From contig JADJLL010000015.1 in assembly GCA_016710095.1 (NCBI GenBank), positions 52,037 through 116,036 on the forward strand: DNA of 64,000 bases, given 5' to 3'. Made by a program: the position numbers and the translations under genes. Under the pieces are notes generated by a model that was given only the letters and a program-made list of their open reading frames with translations, was not told the DNA's origin and ran no database searches. The DNA comes from Candidatus Eiseniibacteriota bacterium (GTDB lineage Bacteria; Eisenbacteria; RBG-16-71-46). Positions 8,338 through 17,994 of the stretch are shown here, in pieces (the first letter of the stretch is position 1; every line of letters starts with the position of its first letter).

Positions 8338-10176
8338 TCAGTCCCGGAACTGCAGGTCGTGGAGCCGGCGGTACGCGCCGCCCGACGCGAGCAGTTCGGC
8401 GTGCGAGCCGCGTTCGACGATGCGGCCGCCCTCGAACACGAGGATGCGGTTCGCGTGCTGCACCGTGGACAGCCGGTGCGCGATCACGAACACCGTGCGC
8501 TCGCGCATGAGGCGCTCGAGCGCTTCCTGCACGAGGCGCTCGTTCTCGGTGTCGAGCGCGGACGTGGCCTCGTCGAGCAGCAGCAGCGGCGGGTTCTTGA
8601 GCAGCGCGCGCGCGATCGCGAGGCGCTGGCGTTCGCCGCCCGACAGCCGCACACCGCGATCGCCGATCACGGTGTCGTAGCCCTCGGGCAGCTTCTCGAT
8701 GAACGTGTGCGCGTTCGCCGCGCGCGCGGCGTCCTGCACGCGTTCGAGCGGCACGTCGGGCACGCCGTACGCGATGTTCGCGCGGACGGTGTCGTGAAAG
8801 AGGATCGTCTCCTGCGTCACGATGCCGAGTTGGCGGCGCAACGACGACGTGCGCGCGTCGCGCAGGTCCACGCCGTCGAACGTGATGCGGCCGGACGTCG
8901 GCTCGTAGAAGCGGCCGAGCAGGTCGAGCGTCGTGCTTTTGCCCGCGCCGCTCGCTCCCACGAGGGCGACGACCTCGCCACGCTTCACTTCGAAGTCCAC
9001 GTCGTGCAGGACCACGTCGCCGGTGTCGTACGAGAACCCGACCTGCTCGAAGCGCACGGCCTGCGCGAGCGGAGGCAACTCGACGGCGCCCGGCCGGTCG
9101 GAGATCGCGGGCTCGGTGTCGAGGAGCTTGAACACGCGATCCGAAGCGCCGAGGCCCGTCGCGATCGAGTTGTTGAGCTCCGAGAGGCTCTTCACCGGGC
9201 TGATGATGCCGAGCAGCGCCGTCACGAACTGCAGGAAGCGCTCCGGCGGCAGGCTCTGGTGTTCGAAGATTTCGCGCGCGCCCACCCACGCGATGCCGAC
9301 CGCGAGCAGGATCATCGCGTACTCGCTGATCGGCTTCGCCGCGGCCGCGACGCGCCGCATGCGCACGAAAGACGCGAAGTAGCCCTCGTTCGCCTTCGCG
9401 AAGCGCCCTTCCTCGAACCCTTCCATCGCGAACGCCTTCACGACGCGCGCGCCCATGATGGATTCCTGGAGGATGCCCGTGAGGTCCGCCATGCGCTCCT
9501 GCGTGCGGCCCGAGCGCTTGCGCACCTTTCGGCCGATCACCGCGAGCAGCCAGCCCGCAGGCGGCAGCACGAGCATCGAGAGCAGCGCGAGCTTCCAGGA
9601 CGACAGGAACACGATCAGCAGGCAGCCGAGCAGCGTGAGGCCGTCCTTGAGCAGGTTGCTGATGCCGGCCGCGATCACGTTGCGCATGGTCTCGACGTCG
9701 TTCGTGACCTGCGAGATGAGCGAACCCGCGCGCTTGCCGTGATAGAACGACAGCGAGAGCCGCTGCAGGTGCGCGAACACGAGACCGCGCAGGTCGCGCA
9801 GCATCGCCTGCTCCACCGAAACACTGAGGAAGCTCGACAGGTACTCGCTCACGTTCTTCACGAAGAACAGGCCGAGGATCACGAAGCACAGGCGCTCGAA
9901 GCCGACGATGCGGCGCGCGTCGAACAGCCAGTGATTCCAGTTCGTGGCGAGTTGCGCGAGCGCGTGCGCGCCCGGCACGAAGTCCGGCAGCGCGAGCGGT
10001 GTCGGCGCCGTGACGGCGTCGCCGCTCACGGTGGCGAACAGCAGCTTCGTGAACGGTTCGACCATCGTGAACGACAGCGTCGTCGAGATCGCGTTCAGGA
10101 GCATGAACACGATCGCGAAGGCGAGGCGCGCGCGGTGCGGCCGCAGCAGCGACAGGTAACGGCGAAGTGGGGACAC
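8338..10176 (-). CDS. msbA: Lipid A export ABC transporter, ATPase-permease
   Basis: About 612 aa half-transporter that flips lipid A-core across the inner membrane. Six transmembrane helices occupy residues 1-320, followed by the nucleotide-binding domain with Walker A GASGAGKST (about 402), Q-loop VTQETILF, signature LSGGERQRLAIARALL, Walker B LLLLDEATSALD and H-loop VIAHRLST. GTG at 10174-10176 is the likely start (SPLRRYLSLL), six nt after the stop of the upstream small gene; the open frame continues upstream only because it runs through that gene in another frame. Position between lpxK/waaA and the GT9 genes supports the MsbA assignment over a generic exporter. Confidence 0.9.
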   Translation of the reverse strand: MSPLRRYLSLLRPHRARLAFAIVFMLLNAISTTLSFTMVEPFTKLLFATVSGDAVTAPTPLALPDFVPGAHALAQLATNWNHWLFDARRIVGFERLCFVILGLFFVKNVSEYLSSFLSVSVEQAMLRDLRGLVFAHLQRLSLSFYHGKRAGSLISQVTNDVETMRNVIAAGISNLLKDGLTLLGCLLIVFLSSWKLALLSMLVLPPAGWLLAVIGRKVRKRSGRTQERMADLTGILQESIMGARVVKAFAMEGFEEGRFAKANEGYFASFVRMRRVAAAAKPISEYAMILLAVGIAWVGAREIFEHQSLPPERFLQFVTALLGIISPVKSLSELNNSIATGLGASDRVFKLLDTEPAISDRPGAVELPPLAQAVRFEQVGFSYDTGDVVLHDVDFEVKRGEVVALVGASGAGKSTTLDLLGRFYEPTSGRITFDGVDLRDARTSSLRRQLGIVTQETILFHDTVRANIAYGVPDVPLERVQDAARAANAHTFIEKLPEGYDTVIGDRGVRLSGGERQRLAIARALLKNPPLLLLDEATSALDTENERLVQEALERLMRERTVFVIAHRLSTVQHANRILVFEGGRIVERGSHAELLASGGAYRRLHDLQFRD

Positions 10177-10181
10177 GGAGC

Positions 10182-10602
10182 TCAGTCGGGCCGCTTGCCG
10201 GCTTCGCCGCGGCGGCCGAAGTCCTGCACTTCCGCGAGACGCAGCAGCAAGTCGCGGCCGCCGACGAAGTCGGCGATCGTGTCCTCGGGCCGGGCGCTCA
10301 GCTGGCGGCACTCCACCAGCTGGAAGACGATCCGCCGACGTCCTCGCCCGTCCCGCACGCCCCTCGCGGAACACCGTCGGGGCGAGCACGCCGAACTCCT
10401 CGTGCGCCATGCGGACCACGCCCTCGAGCAGTTCGCCACCGGACAGGTGGCGGCGCTCGGCGTCGCGCAGCCGGTCTTCGGGCAGCGACTGCACCGTGGT
10501 GTTCAAGGCCGAGACGATGAAGGCGTACGCCTCCCGCGCGTAGCGCACTTCACGCTCGCGCAGCGCGTCCACGGCATCCCAGAAGGTGGTTTCTCCGCTC
10601 AC
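10182..10602 (-). CDS. Minf_1886-family protein, broken by small indels
   Basis: About 140 aa reconstructed. The first ~75 residues (FWDAVDALREREVRYAREAY...HLSGGELLEGVVRMAHEEFG) and the last ~70 (RIVFQLVECRQLSARPEDT) match the conserved Minf_1886 family of unknown function, but they lie in two frames joined near 10365-10375. Around the join, two missing bases, one extra G and one missing G would restore the expected tryptophan-glycine-valine stretch and reading frame, which points to sequence error more than real decay. GTG at 10600-10602 is the likely start and lies 7 nt from a TATAGT box, so a leaderless transcript is possible. It directly precedes msbA. Confidence 0.62.
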
Positions 10603-10609
10603 GGCGCGG

Positions 10610-10639
10610 ACTATAGGCCGCCCGTCGAAGCGGGCACAA
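10610..10639 (-). promoter_or_regulatory. Candidate promoter placing the transcript start at a start codon
   Basis: Minus-strand TTGTGC (10634-10639), 18-nt spacer, TATAGT (10610-10615), then 7 nt to the GTG start at 10602. If used, transcription would begin at or next to the start codon, giving a leaderless mRNA for the Minf_1886-family gene and msbA. It overlaps the 3' end of nadB. Confidence 0.35.
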
Positions 10640-12241
10640 GCGCCCCGACCGCGACTGGCGCAGCGTCGTGGCCTTGCGGCCCAGCGCGGCGACCCGGCGC
10701 GGGTGATCGAGGTTGTAGTGCAGGCCGCGGCTCTCGGGCCTCCTCTGCGCGCAGGCGACGATCAGGCTGCCCACGAGGGCGATGTTCCGCAGCTCGATCA
10801 GGTCGGGCGACAGACGCAGGCGGTGGTAGTCGCGCTCGATCTCCTCGCGGAACATCGCCAGCCGCCGCGCGGCGAACGCCAGGCGCTCGTCCGTGCGCAC
10901 GATGCCCACGAGGTCCCACATCGCGCGGCGCACGGTGTCCCAGTTGTGGTCGAACACGACGCGCTCCTGCGGCGGATGCGTGCCGCGGGTGTGCCAGGGC
11001 TCGGGTCGCGGCGTGCGCTTCACGCGCTCGAGCCGGCGTTCGATCTCGGCCGTCGCGTGGTGCGCGCCGACGAGCGCCTCGAGCAGCGAGTTGCTCGCGA
11101 GCCGGTTCGCGCCGTGGAGCCCGGTGCACGCGACCTCGCCGATCGCGAGCAGGCCGTCGAGCGCCGTGCGCCCCGACAGCGTCGCCTTCACGCCGCCGCA
11201 CATGTAGTGCGCGGCCGGGACCACCGGCACGGGATCCTTCGTCATGTCGATGCCGAGCGCGCGCAGCTGCGCGTCGATGTTCGGGAAGCGCTTGCGGATG
11301 CGCGCCGCCTTCACGTGCGTGATGTCGAGCCACACGTGCGCGTCGCCGTGGCGCTTCATCTCGCGGTCGATCGCGCGCGCGACGACGTCGCGCGGCGCCA
11401 ACTCGGCCTTCGGGTCGTACTCCGGCATGAAGCGCCGCCCGTCGAGCGTGCGCAGCACCGCGCCTTCGCCGCGCACGGCTTCCGAAATGAGGAACGTGCG
11501 CGCCGCGGGATGAAAGAGCACCGTCGGATGGAACTGCACGAACTCGAGCCCCTCGACCGCCGCGCCCGCGCGGTAGGCCATCGCGATGCCGTCGCCCGTC
11601 GCGACGTCGGGATTGCTCGTGTAGAGGTAGACCTTGCCGGAGCCGCCGGTCGCGAGGACGGTCACGCGCGCCGTCACGGCGCGGATGTGGCCGGACGCGC
11701 GGTCCATCACGTACGCGCCCCAGCACGTGTCGCGGCCCTTGCGCTTCGGGCCGCCCATCTTCGATTCGAGGATGAGGTCCACCGCGAGCTGGTCCTCGAC
11801 GAGCCGGATGCGCGGATGGCGCCGCACGCGATCGAGCAGCGTCTGCTCGACGGCGCGACCGGTGAAGTCGGACGCGTGCACGATGCGGCGGTGCGAATGC
11901 CCGCCCTCGCGTCCCAGCTCGAACGACGAGCCCTTGCGGTTGAACGCGACGCCGAGCTCCGCGAGTTCGCGCACGCGGTCCGGGGCCTCGCGCACGACCG
12001 TGCGCACGACGTCGAGATCGGACAGTCCGGCGCCGCACGCGAGCGTGTCGGCCACGTGCATGCGGAACTCGTCGTCGCGCTCGAACACGGCCGCGATGCC
12101 GCCCTGCGCCCAGTTCGTGCTCGAGTCGTCGGCCTTCTTCTTCGTGAGCACGAGGACGTCGCCGTGTCGCGCCGCCTTGAGGGCGAGCATGAGCCCGCCG
12201 ATGCCGCTGCCCAGCACCAGCACGTCCGCGTGATCGCTCAC
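10611..12241 (-). CDS. nadB: L-aspartate oxidase
   Basis: FAD enzyme that oxidises aspartate to iminoaspartate, the first step of de novo NAD synthesis. The N-terminus has the FAD dinucleotide-binding fold (VLVLGSGIGGLMLALKAARH), then NWAQGGIAAVF, GGHSHRRIVHASDFTG, HPTVLFHPAARTFLISEAVRGEGA and the flavin-contact region CTGLHGANRLASNSLLEA, all diagnostic of NadB. The GTG start (12239-12241) overlaps the lpxK stop. The C-terminus is uncertain: the main frame runs on to 10550 into the next gene, while the frame ending ASTGGL at 10611 gives a more usual length (about 540 aa), suggesting an indel near 10650. It is an unexpected passenger inside an LPS operon. Confidence 0.88.
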
Positions 12242-13191
12242 CGGGCTTCCTCCCCGAACACGTGCCGCTCGATCGCTTCGCCGCCGCTCACCCACGCCCA
12301 TGCCACCTCCAGAACCGCGACCTTCCCCTCCGTCGCACTCAACGGCCAGCGTACGGCGTCCTTGCGCGTCAACACCAACGTGCCGCCGGCGGCGCGTTCG
12401 ATCTCGCGCCGCGCTTGCGCTTCCGTCCACCAATGATGGTCCCGCCACGCGGCGAGCGTGACCGGACCGAAGCCCGCCTGCTCCGCCGTCCGCACGACCG
12501 CGCCCGGATTGCCCGTCGCGGTCAGCACGCGCGCGGGCCCGGCCGCGGCGACCGCGCCGCCTGCGAGCCCCACGACACCCGCGCCGCGGTGCGTCGCCGC
12601 GCCGAACCGTGCGCCCGGCGCGTACGGCCGCGCGAGCGCGATCAGCTCGTCCGCGTCGTCGCCCGCTTCGAGCCGCGTGATCACGACCGCGCTCGCACGC
12701 TGCAGCGCGCGCAAGGGCTCGCGCAACCGGCCCGCGGGCAGCAGCCGACCGCCGCCGAACAGGTCGGTGCGGTCGAGCAGCACGACGTCCACGTCGCGCG
12801 CGAGCGGCCAGTGCGAGAAGCCGTCGTCCAAGAGCACGAGCTTCGCTCCCGCCGCCACCGCTTCTCGCGCGAGGTCGCGCTTGCTCGTGCCGGCGTGGCA
12901 GCGCACGCGAGGCACGCCCGCGCGGTACATGCGCTCCTCGTCGCCCTCGCCCTGCGGGCCGGGCCGATAGCGGCGGCACACGATCGCCGCGTTCGTGCCG
13001 CGCCGCTCGGCTTCGCGCGCGAGATGCAGCACGCACGTCGTCTTGCCCGCGCCGCCCACCGTGATGTTGCCGATGCTCACGACGCGCGCGCCCACGCGCT
13101 CCTGCCGGGCGCGGCCCGCCGCGTACCAGCTCCGGCGCGCTTCCCAGGCACGCGCGTAGAGCGCCTCGCCGAGCGCCGCGAGCGCGTTCAC
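12238..13191 (-). CDS. lpxK: Tetraacyldisaccharide 4'-kinase
   Basis: 317 aa inner-membrane-associated kinase that phosphorylates the 4' position of the lipid A disaccharide. It has the P-loop SIGNITVGGAGKTT (about 43-56), the family CRRYRPGPQGEGDEE region (equivalent of the GYG/SRGYG stretch), LVLLDDGFSHWPLARDVD (DDGFQH-like motif) and a C-terminal VLTATGNPGAVVRTAEQAG motif followed by DHHWWTEAQ. GTG at 13189-13191 overlaps the waaA stop (GTGA), and the lpxK stop overlaps the nadB start. Order waaA-lpxK is common in Gram-negative genomes. Confidence 0.88.
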   Translation of the reverse strand: MNALAALGEALYARAWEARRSWYAAGRARQERVGARVVSIGNITVGGAGKTTCVLHLAREAERRGTNAAIVCRRYRPGPQGEGDEERMYRAGVPRVRCHAGTSKRDLAREAVAAGAKLVLLDDGFSHWPLARDVDVVLLDRTDLFGGGRLLPAGRLREPLRALQRASAVVITRLEAGDDADELIALARPYAPGARFGAATHRGAGVVGLAGGAVAAAGPARVLTATGNPGAVVRTAEQAGFGPVTLAAWRDHHWWTEAQARREIERAAGGTLVLTRKDAVRWPLSATEGKVAVLEVAWAWVSGGEAIERHVFGEEAR

Positions 13192-14433
13192 GCCGGCCAC
13201 AGCGACATGTCCTTGAGCGCCGCCACCGCGCGCGCCGCCGAGCCGCGCTGCGCTTCCGCGACCGCGCGCGCGCGCTGCGCGCGTCCGGTGCGGAACTCGT
13301 CGTCGGTGAGCAGGCGGCGCAGCGAACCCGCGAGCGCCTCGCCCGGCTCGAGCAGTTCGATCGCGTCGCCGCCGCGCAACGCACGCACGTAGTCCATCTG
13401 CGATTCGTGGTGCATGCCCATCATCACGGCCGCGCCACACGCCGCGGGCTCGAGCGGGTTGTGCCCTCCGAACGCCGAGAGGCTGCCCCCGACGAACGCG
13501 AGATCCGCGCCGCGATACCAGTCCACGAGCACGCCCATGCGGTCGTCCCACACCCACGCGTCGCTGCGCGTGGCGTCGGCGCCCACGGTCACGCCCGCGG
13601 CCGCGACTTCGGCGCCGAGCTCTTCCGACGCGCGCGGGTGCCGCGGCACCGCGACGACCGTCCAACGCGCGCGCACGGCTTCGGGCAGCGTCATCCACGC
13701 GCGCGCGAGCTGGCGGCCTTCGCCGGGACGCAGGCTGCCGAGCACGAGCAGCGGCCGGTCGGGGTCCGCGCCCATCGCCGCGCGGGCACGCGCGATCCGC
13801 CGCGGGATCGGGCAGGCCGTCGCTCTTGAGGTTGCCCACCACGCGCGCGTGGTCGGGGTTCGCGCCGATCGCGAGCCAGCGGCGGCGGTCCTCCTCCGTC
13901 TGGCAGAGCACCGCGTCGAGGCCGTGCACGAGCGAGCGCATCGGCGCGCCGAGGCCCCGATAGCGCCCGACGGAGCGCTCGCTCAGCCGCGCGCTCACGA
14001 TCGCGACGGGAATCTCGTCGGCGCGCGCGCGCAGCAGCCAGTGCGGCCACAGTTCGGTTTCGACGAGCAGCAGCCGCTCGGGCGCGACGCCCTCGACGAA
14101 GCGTTTCACCGCCTGCGGTGAATCGATCGGGGCGAGCGACACCGTGCGTTCGATCTGGCGCAGCCTCGCCCGCCCGCCGCGCGACGTGGCGGTGAGCCAG
14201 AAGCGCGCGTCGGGCACGGTCAGGCGCAGTTCGCGCAGCAGCGGCGGCACGGCCGCGGCCTCGCCGAGCGAGGCGGCGTGCACCCACGCGTGGCAACCGC
14301 CGGGCAGGCGCACGTCACCCATGCGTTCCTTCCAGAACGGCTGCTCGTTCGGCGACGTGAACATGCCCGCCGACGGAGCGATCGTGCCCAGCAGCGGCGC
14401 GAGCACGCGGTACGCGGACCACGCGAAACTCAT
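13188..14433 (-). CDS. waaA: 3-deoxy-D-manno-octulosonic acid (Kdo) transferase, frameshifted near 13800
   Basis: Inner-membrane GT30 enzyme that adds Kdo to lipid IVA. ATG at 14431-14433. The first part has the N-terminal membrane anchor, HAASLGEAAAVPPLL (catalytic Glu in GE), LLVETELWPHWL and ARLSERSVGRYRGL. After DGLPDP the frame is lost; the remainder (GADPDRPLLVLGSLRPGE, WDDRMGVLVDWYRGADLAFVGGSL, GGHNPLEPAA) continues in another frame to the stop at 13188. Removing one G near 13808 restores a continuous protein of about 414 aa, so a one-base insertion in the sequence is the simplest cause. The start overlaps the DUF374 gene stop. Confidence 0.85.
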
Positions 14434-15089
14434 GCGCCCTCCCCGCTGCGCGTCCGCACTTCGCGCGTGACCGCCACGAGCGCGGCCTGCACGCGCACGC
14501 GCGCGTCGTCGTCGCTCTCGCCCTCGAGCCGCGGCGCGAGCGGCGCCGCGTGCGTGATGCTCACGCGCGCGAACGGGCGCGGCACGCGGAAGCGGTCCCA
14601 CGAACGGAACGCCCACGAGTCGGCCGCCGACGTGCCGATCGGCACGATGCGCCGGCCGAGCCGCTCCGCCACGTAAACGAGTCCGTCCTTCAGTTCCTCG
14701 GCAGGGCCGCGCGGACCGTCGGGCGTGATCGCGATCGGCTCGCCGCGGCCGCCCGCCGCGAGCATCTCGCGCACGCCGGCCTCGCCCCCGCGCGTGCTCG
14801 AGCCGCGGGCCGTACGGAAGCCGAGATGCTCGATGACGCGCGTGATGAGCTGCCCGTCGCGATGCCGGCTCACGAGCACGACGATGCCTTCGTTCCGGTG
14901 CGTGAACGCGAGCGGCAGCAGCCGCGCGTGCCAGAACGCGTACACGAACGCCTCACCGGAATCGCGTGCGCGCTCGAACTCGGGATCGTTGCGCTCGTCC
15001 ACGCGCCACGTGCGGCCGAGCAGCTGCAGCACGAACGCGCCGGTCGCGGCCGCCGGCTCGGTCCACCACGGGTAGCTGCCGCGGCTCAC
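14430..15089 (-). CDS. DUF374 lysophospholipid acyltransferase-family protein
   Basis: 219 aa. Members of DUF374 are distant relatives of the PlsC/LpxL acyltransferases and are usually encoded next to waaA or lpx genes. The acyltransferase catalytic-type motif appears as FWHARLLPL (Hx4 region), followed by SRHRDGQLITRVIEHLG, RGSSTRGG and ITPDGPRGP, the last being the family signature. No transmembrane anchor is obvious. It probably acts as a late lipid A acyltransferase, because no lpxL/htrB homologue is visible in the window, but this is an inference. It overlaps waaA and lpxB by 4 nt each. Confidence 0.75.
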   Translation of the reverse strand: MSRGSYPWWTEPAAATGAFVLQLLGRTWRVDERNDPEFERARDSGEAFVYAFWHARLLPLAFTHRNEGIVVLVSRHRDGQLITRVIEHLGFRTARGSSTRGGEAGVREMLAAGGRGEPIAITPDGPRGPAEELKDGLVYVAERLGRRIVPIGTSAADSWAFRSWDRFRVPRPFARVSITHAAPLAPRLEGESDDDARVRVQAALVAVTREVRTRSGEGA

Positions 15090-16239
15090 GACAGCAGCTC
15101 CAGCACGGCCTCGGCCGTACGCGCCGAAGCGCCCGGACCGCCGAGACGTTCGCGCACCACGGCGAGCCGGCGCGCCGCGACGCGAGTTCCGCGGGACGCT
15201 CGAGCCAGCCGCGAGCGAGTGCCCGGCGAGCGCCTCCGGCCGTGAAGTCGCCCTGCAGCAGTTCGGGCGCGACCTCCGCGCCCGCGACGATGTTCGGCAG
15301 GCCGATGCGCGGCAGCTTCACGACGCGGCGCGCGATCGCCCAGTTGAGCGCGTTCACGCGATAGACGATCGCGAGCGGCGTACCGAAGAGCGCGGTCTCG
15401 AGCGTCGCGGTGCCCGACGCCACGGCGCAGCAGGCGGAGAACTGGATCGCGCGCGTGCGCCCGCGCAGCGCCTTCACCTCGGGGAACCGCGCGAACGCCT
15501 TCTCCGCGGTCGAAAACCCTTCCGCGAGCGCGACGACCGGCACGACCTTCGGGACGCGCGCGACGAGCAGCCGCGCCGCCTCGAGCATGGGCTCGAGGTG
15601 ATGCCCCAGCTCGCCGCGGCGGCTGCCGGGCAGCAACCCGACGATCGGTGCGTCGGCCGCAACGCCGAGTTCGGCGCGAAGCGCCGCTTCGTCCACCTCG
15701 GGCTCGAGCGCGTCGAGCAGCGGATGGCCGACGAAGCGCGTCTCGACGCCCGCGTCGCGGAAGATCGCTTCCTCGAACGGGAACACGACGGCGAGGCGGT
15801 CCACCCACTTCGCCATCTCGGCGGCGCGCTCGGGATGCCACGCCCACACCTGGGGCGCGATGTAATGAAAGAGCTTCGCGCCGAAGCGCTTCAGCTGCGG
15901 CCCGAGCCGCAGGTTGAAGCCCGGGTAGTCCACGAGCACGACCACTTCGGGACGGAACGAGGCCATCTCGCGCAGGATCGCGGCGCGCGCGGCGAAAATG
16001 TCCGGCAGCTTCGCGATCACGCCCGAGAAGCCGATCACCGCGAGCGATTCCTGCGGCACGATCGCGCGCACGCCTTCGGCGCGCATGCGCGGGCCCGCGA
16101 CGCCGCACACGTCCACGACGGCACGCGCCCGCAGCTCGCGCACGAGCGCGGCGGCGTGATGATCGCCGGACGCCTCCCCGGCCACGATCAGGATGCGCCG
16201 CGGCGAAGCCCCGGCGGAGGGCTTCAGCGTGCCGACCAC
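15086..16239 (-). CDS. lpxB: Lipid-A-disaccharide synthase, frameshifted near 15185
   Basis: GT19 enzyme that joins UDP-diacylglucosamine and lipid X. N-terminal ILIVAGEASGDHHAAAL, then VIGFSGVIAKLP, VLVDYPGFNLRL, YIAPQVWAWHPERA, VFPFEEAIFRDAGV, FVGHPLLD, GLLPGSRRGEL and the donor-site ASGTATLETALFGTPLAIVY are all classic LpxB motifs. Near 15185 the frame slips, and the natural C-terminus (RLAVVRERLGG...AVLELLS) lies in the neighbouring frame; adding one base there gives about 384 aa. Likely start is GTG at 16237-16239, overlapping the oxidoreductase stop by 16 nt. It sits in the usual lipid A gene order. Confidence 0.87.
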
Positions 16240-17208
16240 TGCAGCGCCCGGCGCCGCATGGCCTCGCGCACTTCCTCGGCCACGTACAGCGCGTCGCGGC
16301 CCGACTGCGCGGACGCCGCGCCCGCGCCTTCGCCGCGCAGCGAGCGCAGGAACGCCTGCAACTCGAACGTGAGCGGCTCGCCCGCGGGAATCTCGAGCTT
16401 CGTGCGGTCGATCGCCGCGAGCAGCGCGAAGGGGTCCACCTCCCCCGGCTTGAACGAACCCGGGTCCTTGATCACGAACGCCTCGCCGGACTTGTCGAAC
16501 AGGTCCACCGACACGTACGCGTCCTTCTGGAAGAAGCGAATGCGGCGGAGGCGCTCGACGGACACGCGGCTCGCGGTGAGGTTCGCGACGCAGCCGTCCT
16601 CGAACTCGAGCCGCGCATTCGCGATGTCCTCGTTGCTCGACAGCACCGCGACACCCACCGCCGAGATCTGCGACCGGAGTGCGGCCCGTCAGGTGCAGCA
16701 CGGCGTCGATGTCGTGGATCATGAGATCGCCCACGACGTCGATGTCGAGCGAGCGCGGCTGGAACGCCGCCATGCGGTGCCCTTCGATGAACTTCGGGTT
16801 CTTCACGAACGGCTTCGCGGCGAGCAGCGCGGGATTGAAGCGCTCGACCTGGCCGACCTGCAGGATGCGGTTCGCCTTCTTCGCGGCGGCGATCATCGCG
16901 TCGCAGTCGGCGACCGTGACGGCCATCGGCTTCTCGACGAGCACGTGGCAGCCCGCGGCGAGCGCCTGTTCCGTCGCGGCGCGGTGCGCCACGGTGGGCG
17001 TCGCGACGGAGATGGCCTCGCACTCGGCGAGCAGCGCCTCGGGCGTCTCGAACGCGCGTCCCCCGTACTGCGCGGCGACGGCCTTCGCCCGCTCGAGCGA
17101 CTGGTCGTAGACACCGACGAACGACGCCTCGGCCACGCCCGCGTAGACCCGCGCGTGCTTCTCACCCCACGTCCCGACACCCCACACGCCTGCGCGAACC
17201 GCTTCCAT
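16224..17208 (-). CDS. Gfo/Idh/MocA-family oxidoreductase between lpxA and lpxB (GnnA-like), frameshifted near 16675
   Basis: NAD(P)-dependent sugar oxidoreductase family, about 328 aa reconstructed. N-terminal Rossmann motif GVWGVGTWGEKHARVY, then the catalytic-type EKPMAVTVADCDAMI (Lys in EKP), QVGQVERFNPAL and LMIHDIDAVLHLTG; the C-terminal part resumes in another frame (AVLSSNEDIANARLEFEDG). Deleting one G in CCGG near 16675 restores TPSQISAVG. Between lpxA and lpxB this is the place where GnnA, the UDP-GlcNAc 3-dehydrogenase for 3-amino lipid A, is found in Acidithiobacillus, but no gnnB aminotransferase is adjacent here. So the GnnA role is a suggestion only. Confidence 0.75.
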
Positions 17209-17217
17209 GCCGCCTCC

Positions 17218-17994
17218 CTAGCGCGTGACCCCGCGCACGGATGTTTCGCAGAAACGCGCGAAGTGCTCCACCTCGGGAATCCCGGGGAGTTCCGCGCGGA
17301 TGTCCGCCACCGCCTTCGACGACGTCGTGCCGCTCCGGAAGAAGATCCGGTAGCAGCGGTCGAGCGCGTCGCACACGTCCTTCGAGAAGCCGCGGCGGGA
17401 AAGCCCGATCGTGTTCATGCCGGCGTTGCGCGGCGGACTGCCCGCCGACTTCACGAACGGCACGATGTCCTGCGAGATGCGCGAACCGCCGCCGATCATC
17501 GCGTGCCGCCCGATGCGCGTGAACTGGTGCACGACCGTGCTGCCGCCGACGATCGCCCAGTCGTCCACCACGACGTAGCCCGCCATCTGCACGGCGTTCG
17601 CGAGGATCACGCGGTCGCCGACGTGGCAGTTGTGCGCGACGTGCGAGTACGCCATGAGCAGGCAATGGCTGCCGATGCGCGTCGTGAATCCGGGTTCGGT
17701 CGCGAGGTTCGCCGTCATGTATTCGCGGCAGACCGTGTGGTCGCCGACGACGAGGTACGACGGTTCGCTCGTGTACTTGAGGTCCTGCGGCGGCGAGCCC
17801 AGCACCGCGCCGTGATGGACGTGGCAGCCGCGGCCGAGCGTCGTCCAGCCCGTCACGAGCGCGTGCGAATCCACGCGCGTGCCGTCACCGATCACGACGT
17901 GCGGCCCGATCACCGCGCCCGGGCCGATCACCACGTCTTCGCCGAGTCGCGCGCCCTTCTCGACGAAAGCGGCCGGATGGACCTGCGCGCTCAC
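17218..17994 (-). CDS. lpxA: Acyl-ACP--UDP-N-acetylglucosamine O-acyltransferase
   Basis: 258 aa left-handed beta-helix acyltransferase that starts lipid A synthesis. It begins VHPAAFVEKGARLGEDVVIGP and carries many hexapeptide repeats, the catalytic histidine region AYSHVAHNCHVGD, VGGSTVVHQFTRIG and the C-terminal helical domain starting near NAGMNTIGLSRRGFS. GTG at 17992-17994 overlaps the lpxC-fabZ stop. Length and motif order are normal for LpxA. Given the GnnA-like neighbour, the acceptor (UDP-GlcNAc or its 3-amino analogue) is worth checking. Confidence 0.93.
   Translation of the reverse strand: MSAQVHPAAFVEKGARLGEDVVIGPGAVIGPHVVIGDGTRVDSHALVTGWTTLGRGCHVHHGAVLGSPPQDLKYTSEPSYLVVGDHTVCREYMTANLATEPGFTTRIGSHCLLMAYSHVAHNCHVGDRVILANAVQMAGYVVVDDWAIVGGSTVVHQFTRIGRHAMIGGGSRISQDIVPFVKSAGSPPRNAGMNTIGLSRRGFSKDVCDALDRCYRIFFRSGTTSSKAVADIRAELPGIPEVEHFARFCETSVRGVTR

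Noticed and set aside
4613..11322. Very long plus-strand open frames (about 970 and 1040 codons) opposite the heptosyltransferase, proS, msbA and nadB genes
   Set aside because: They are rich in Arg/His/Glu with no domains, lie antisense to clearly conserved genes, and are expected in very GC-rich DNA where stop codons are rare in shadow frames.
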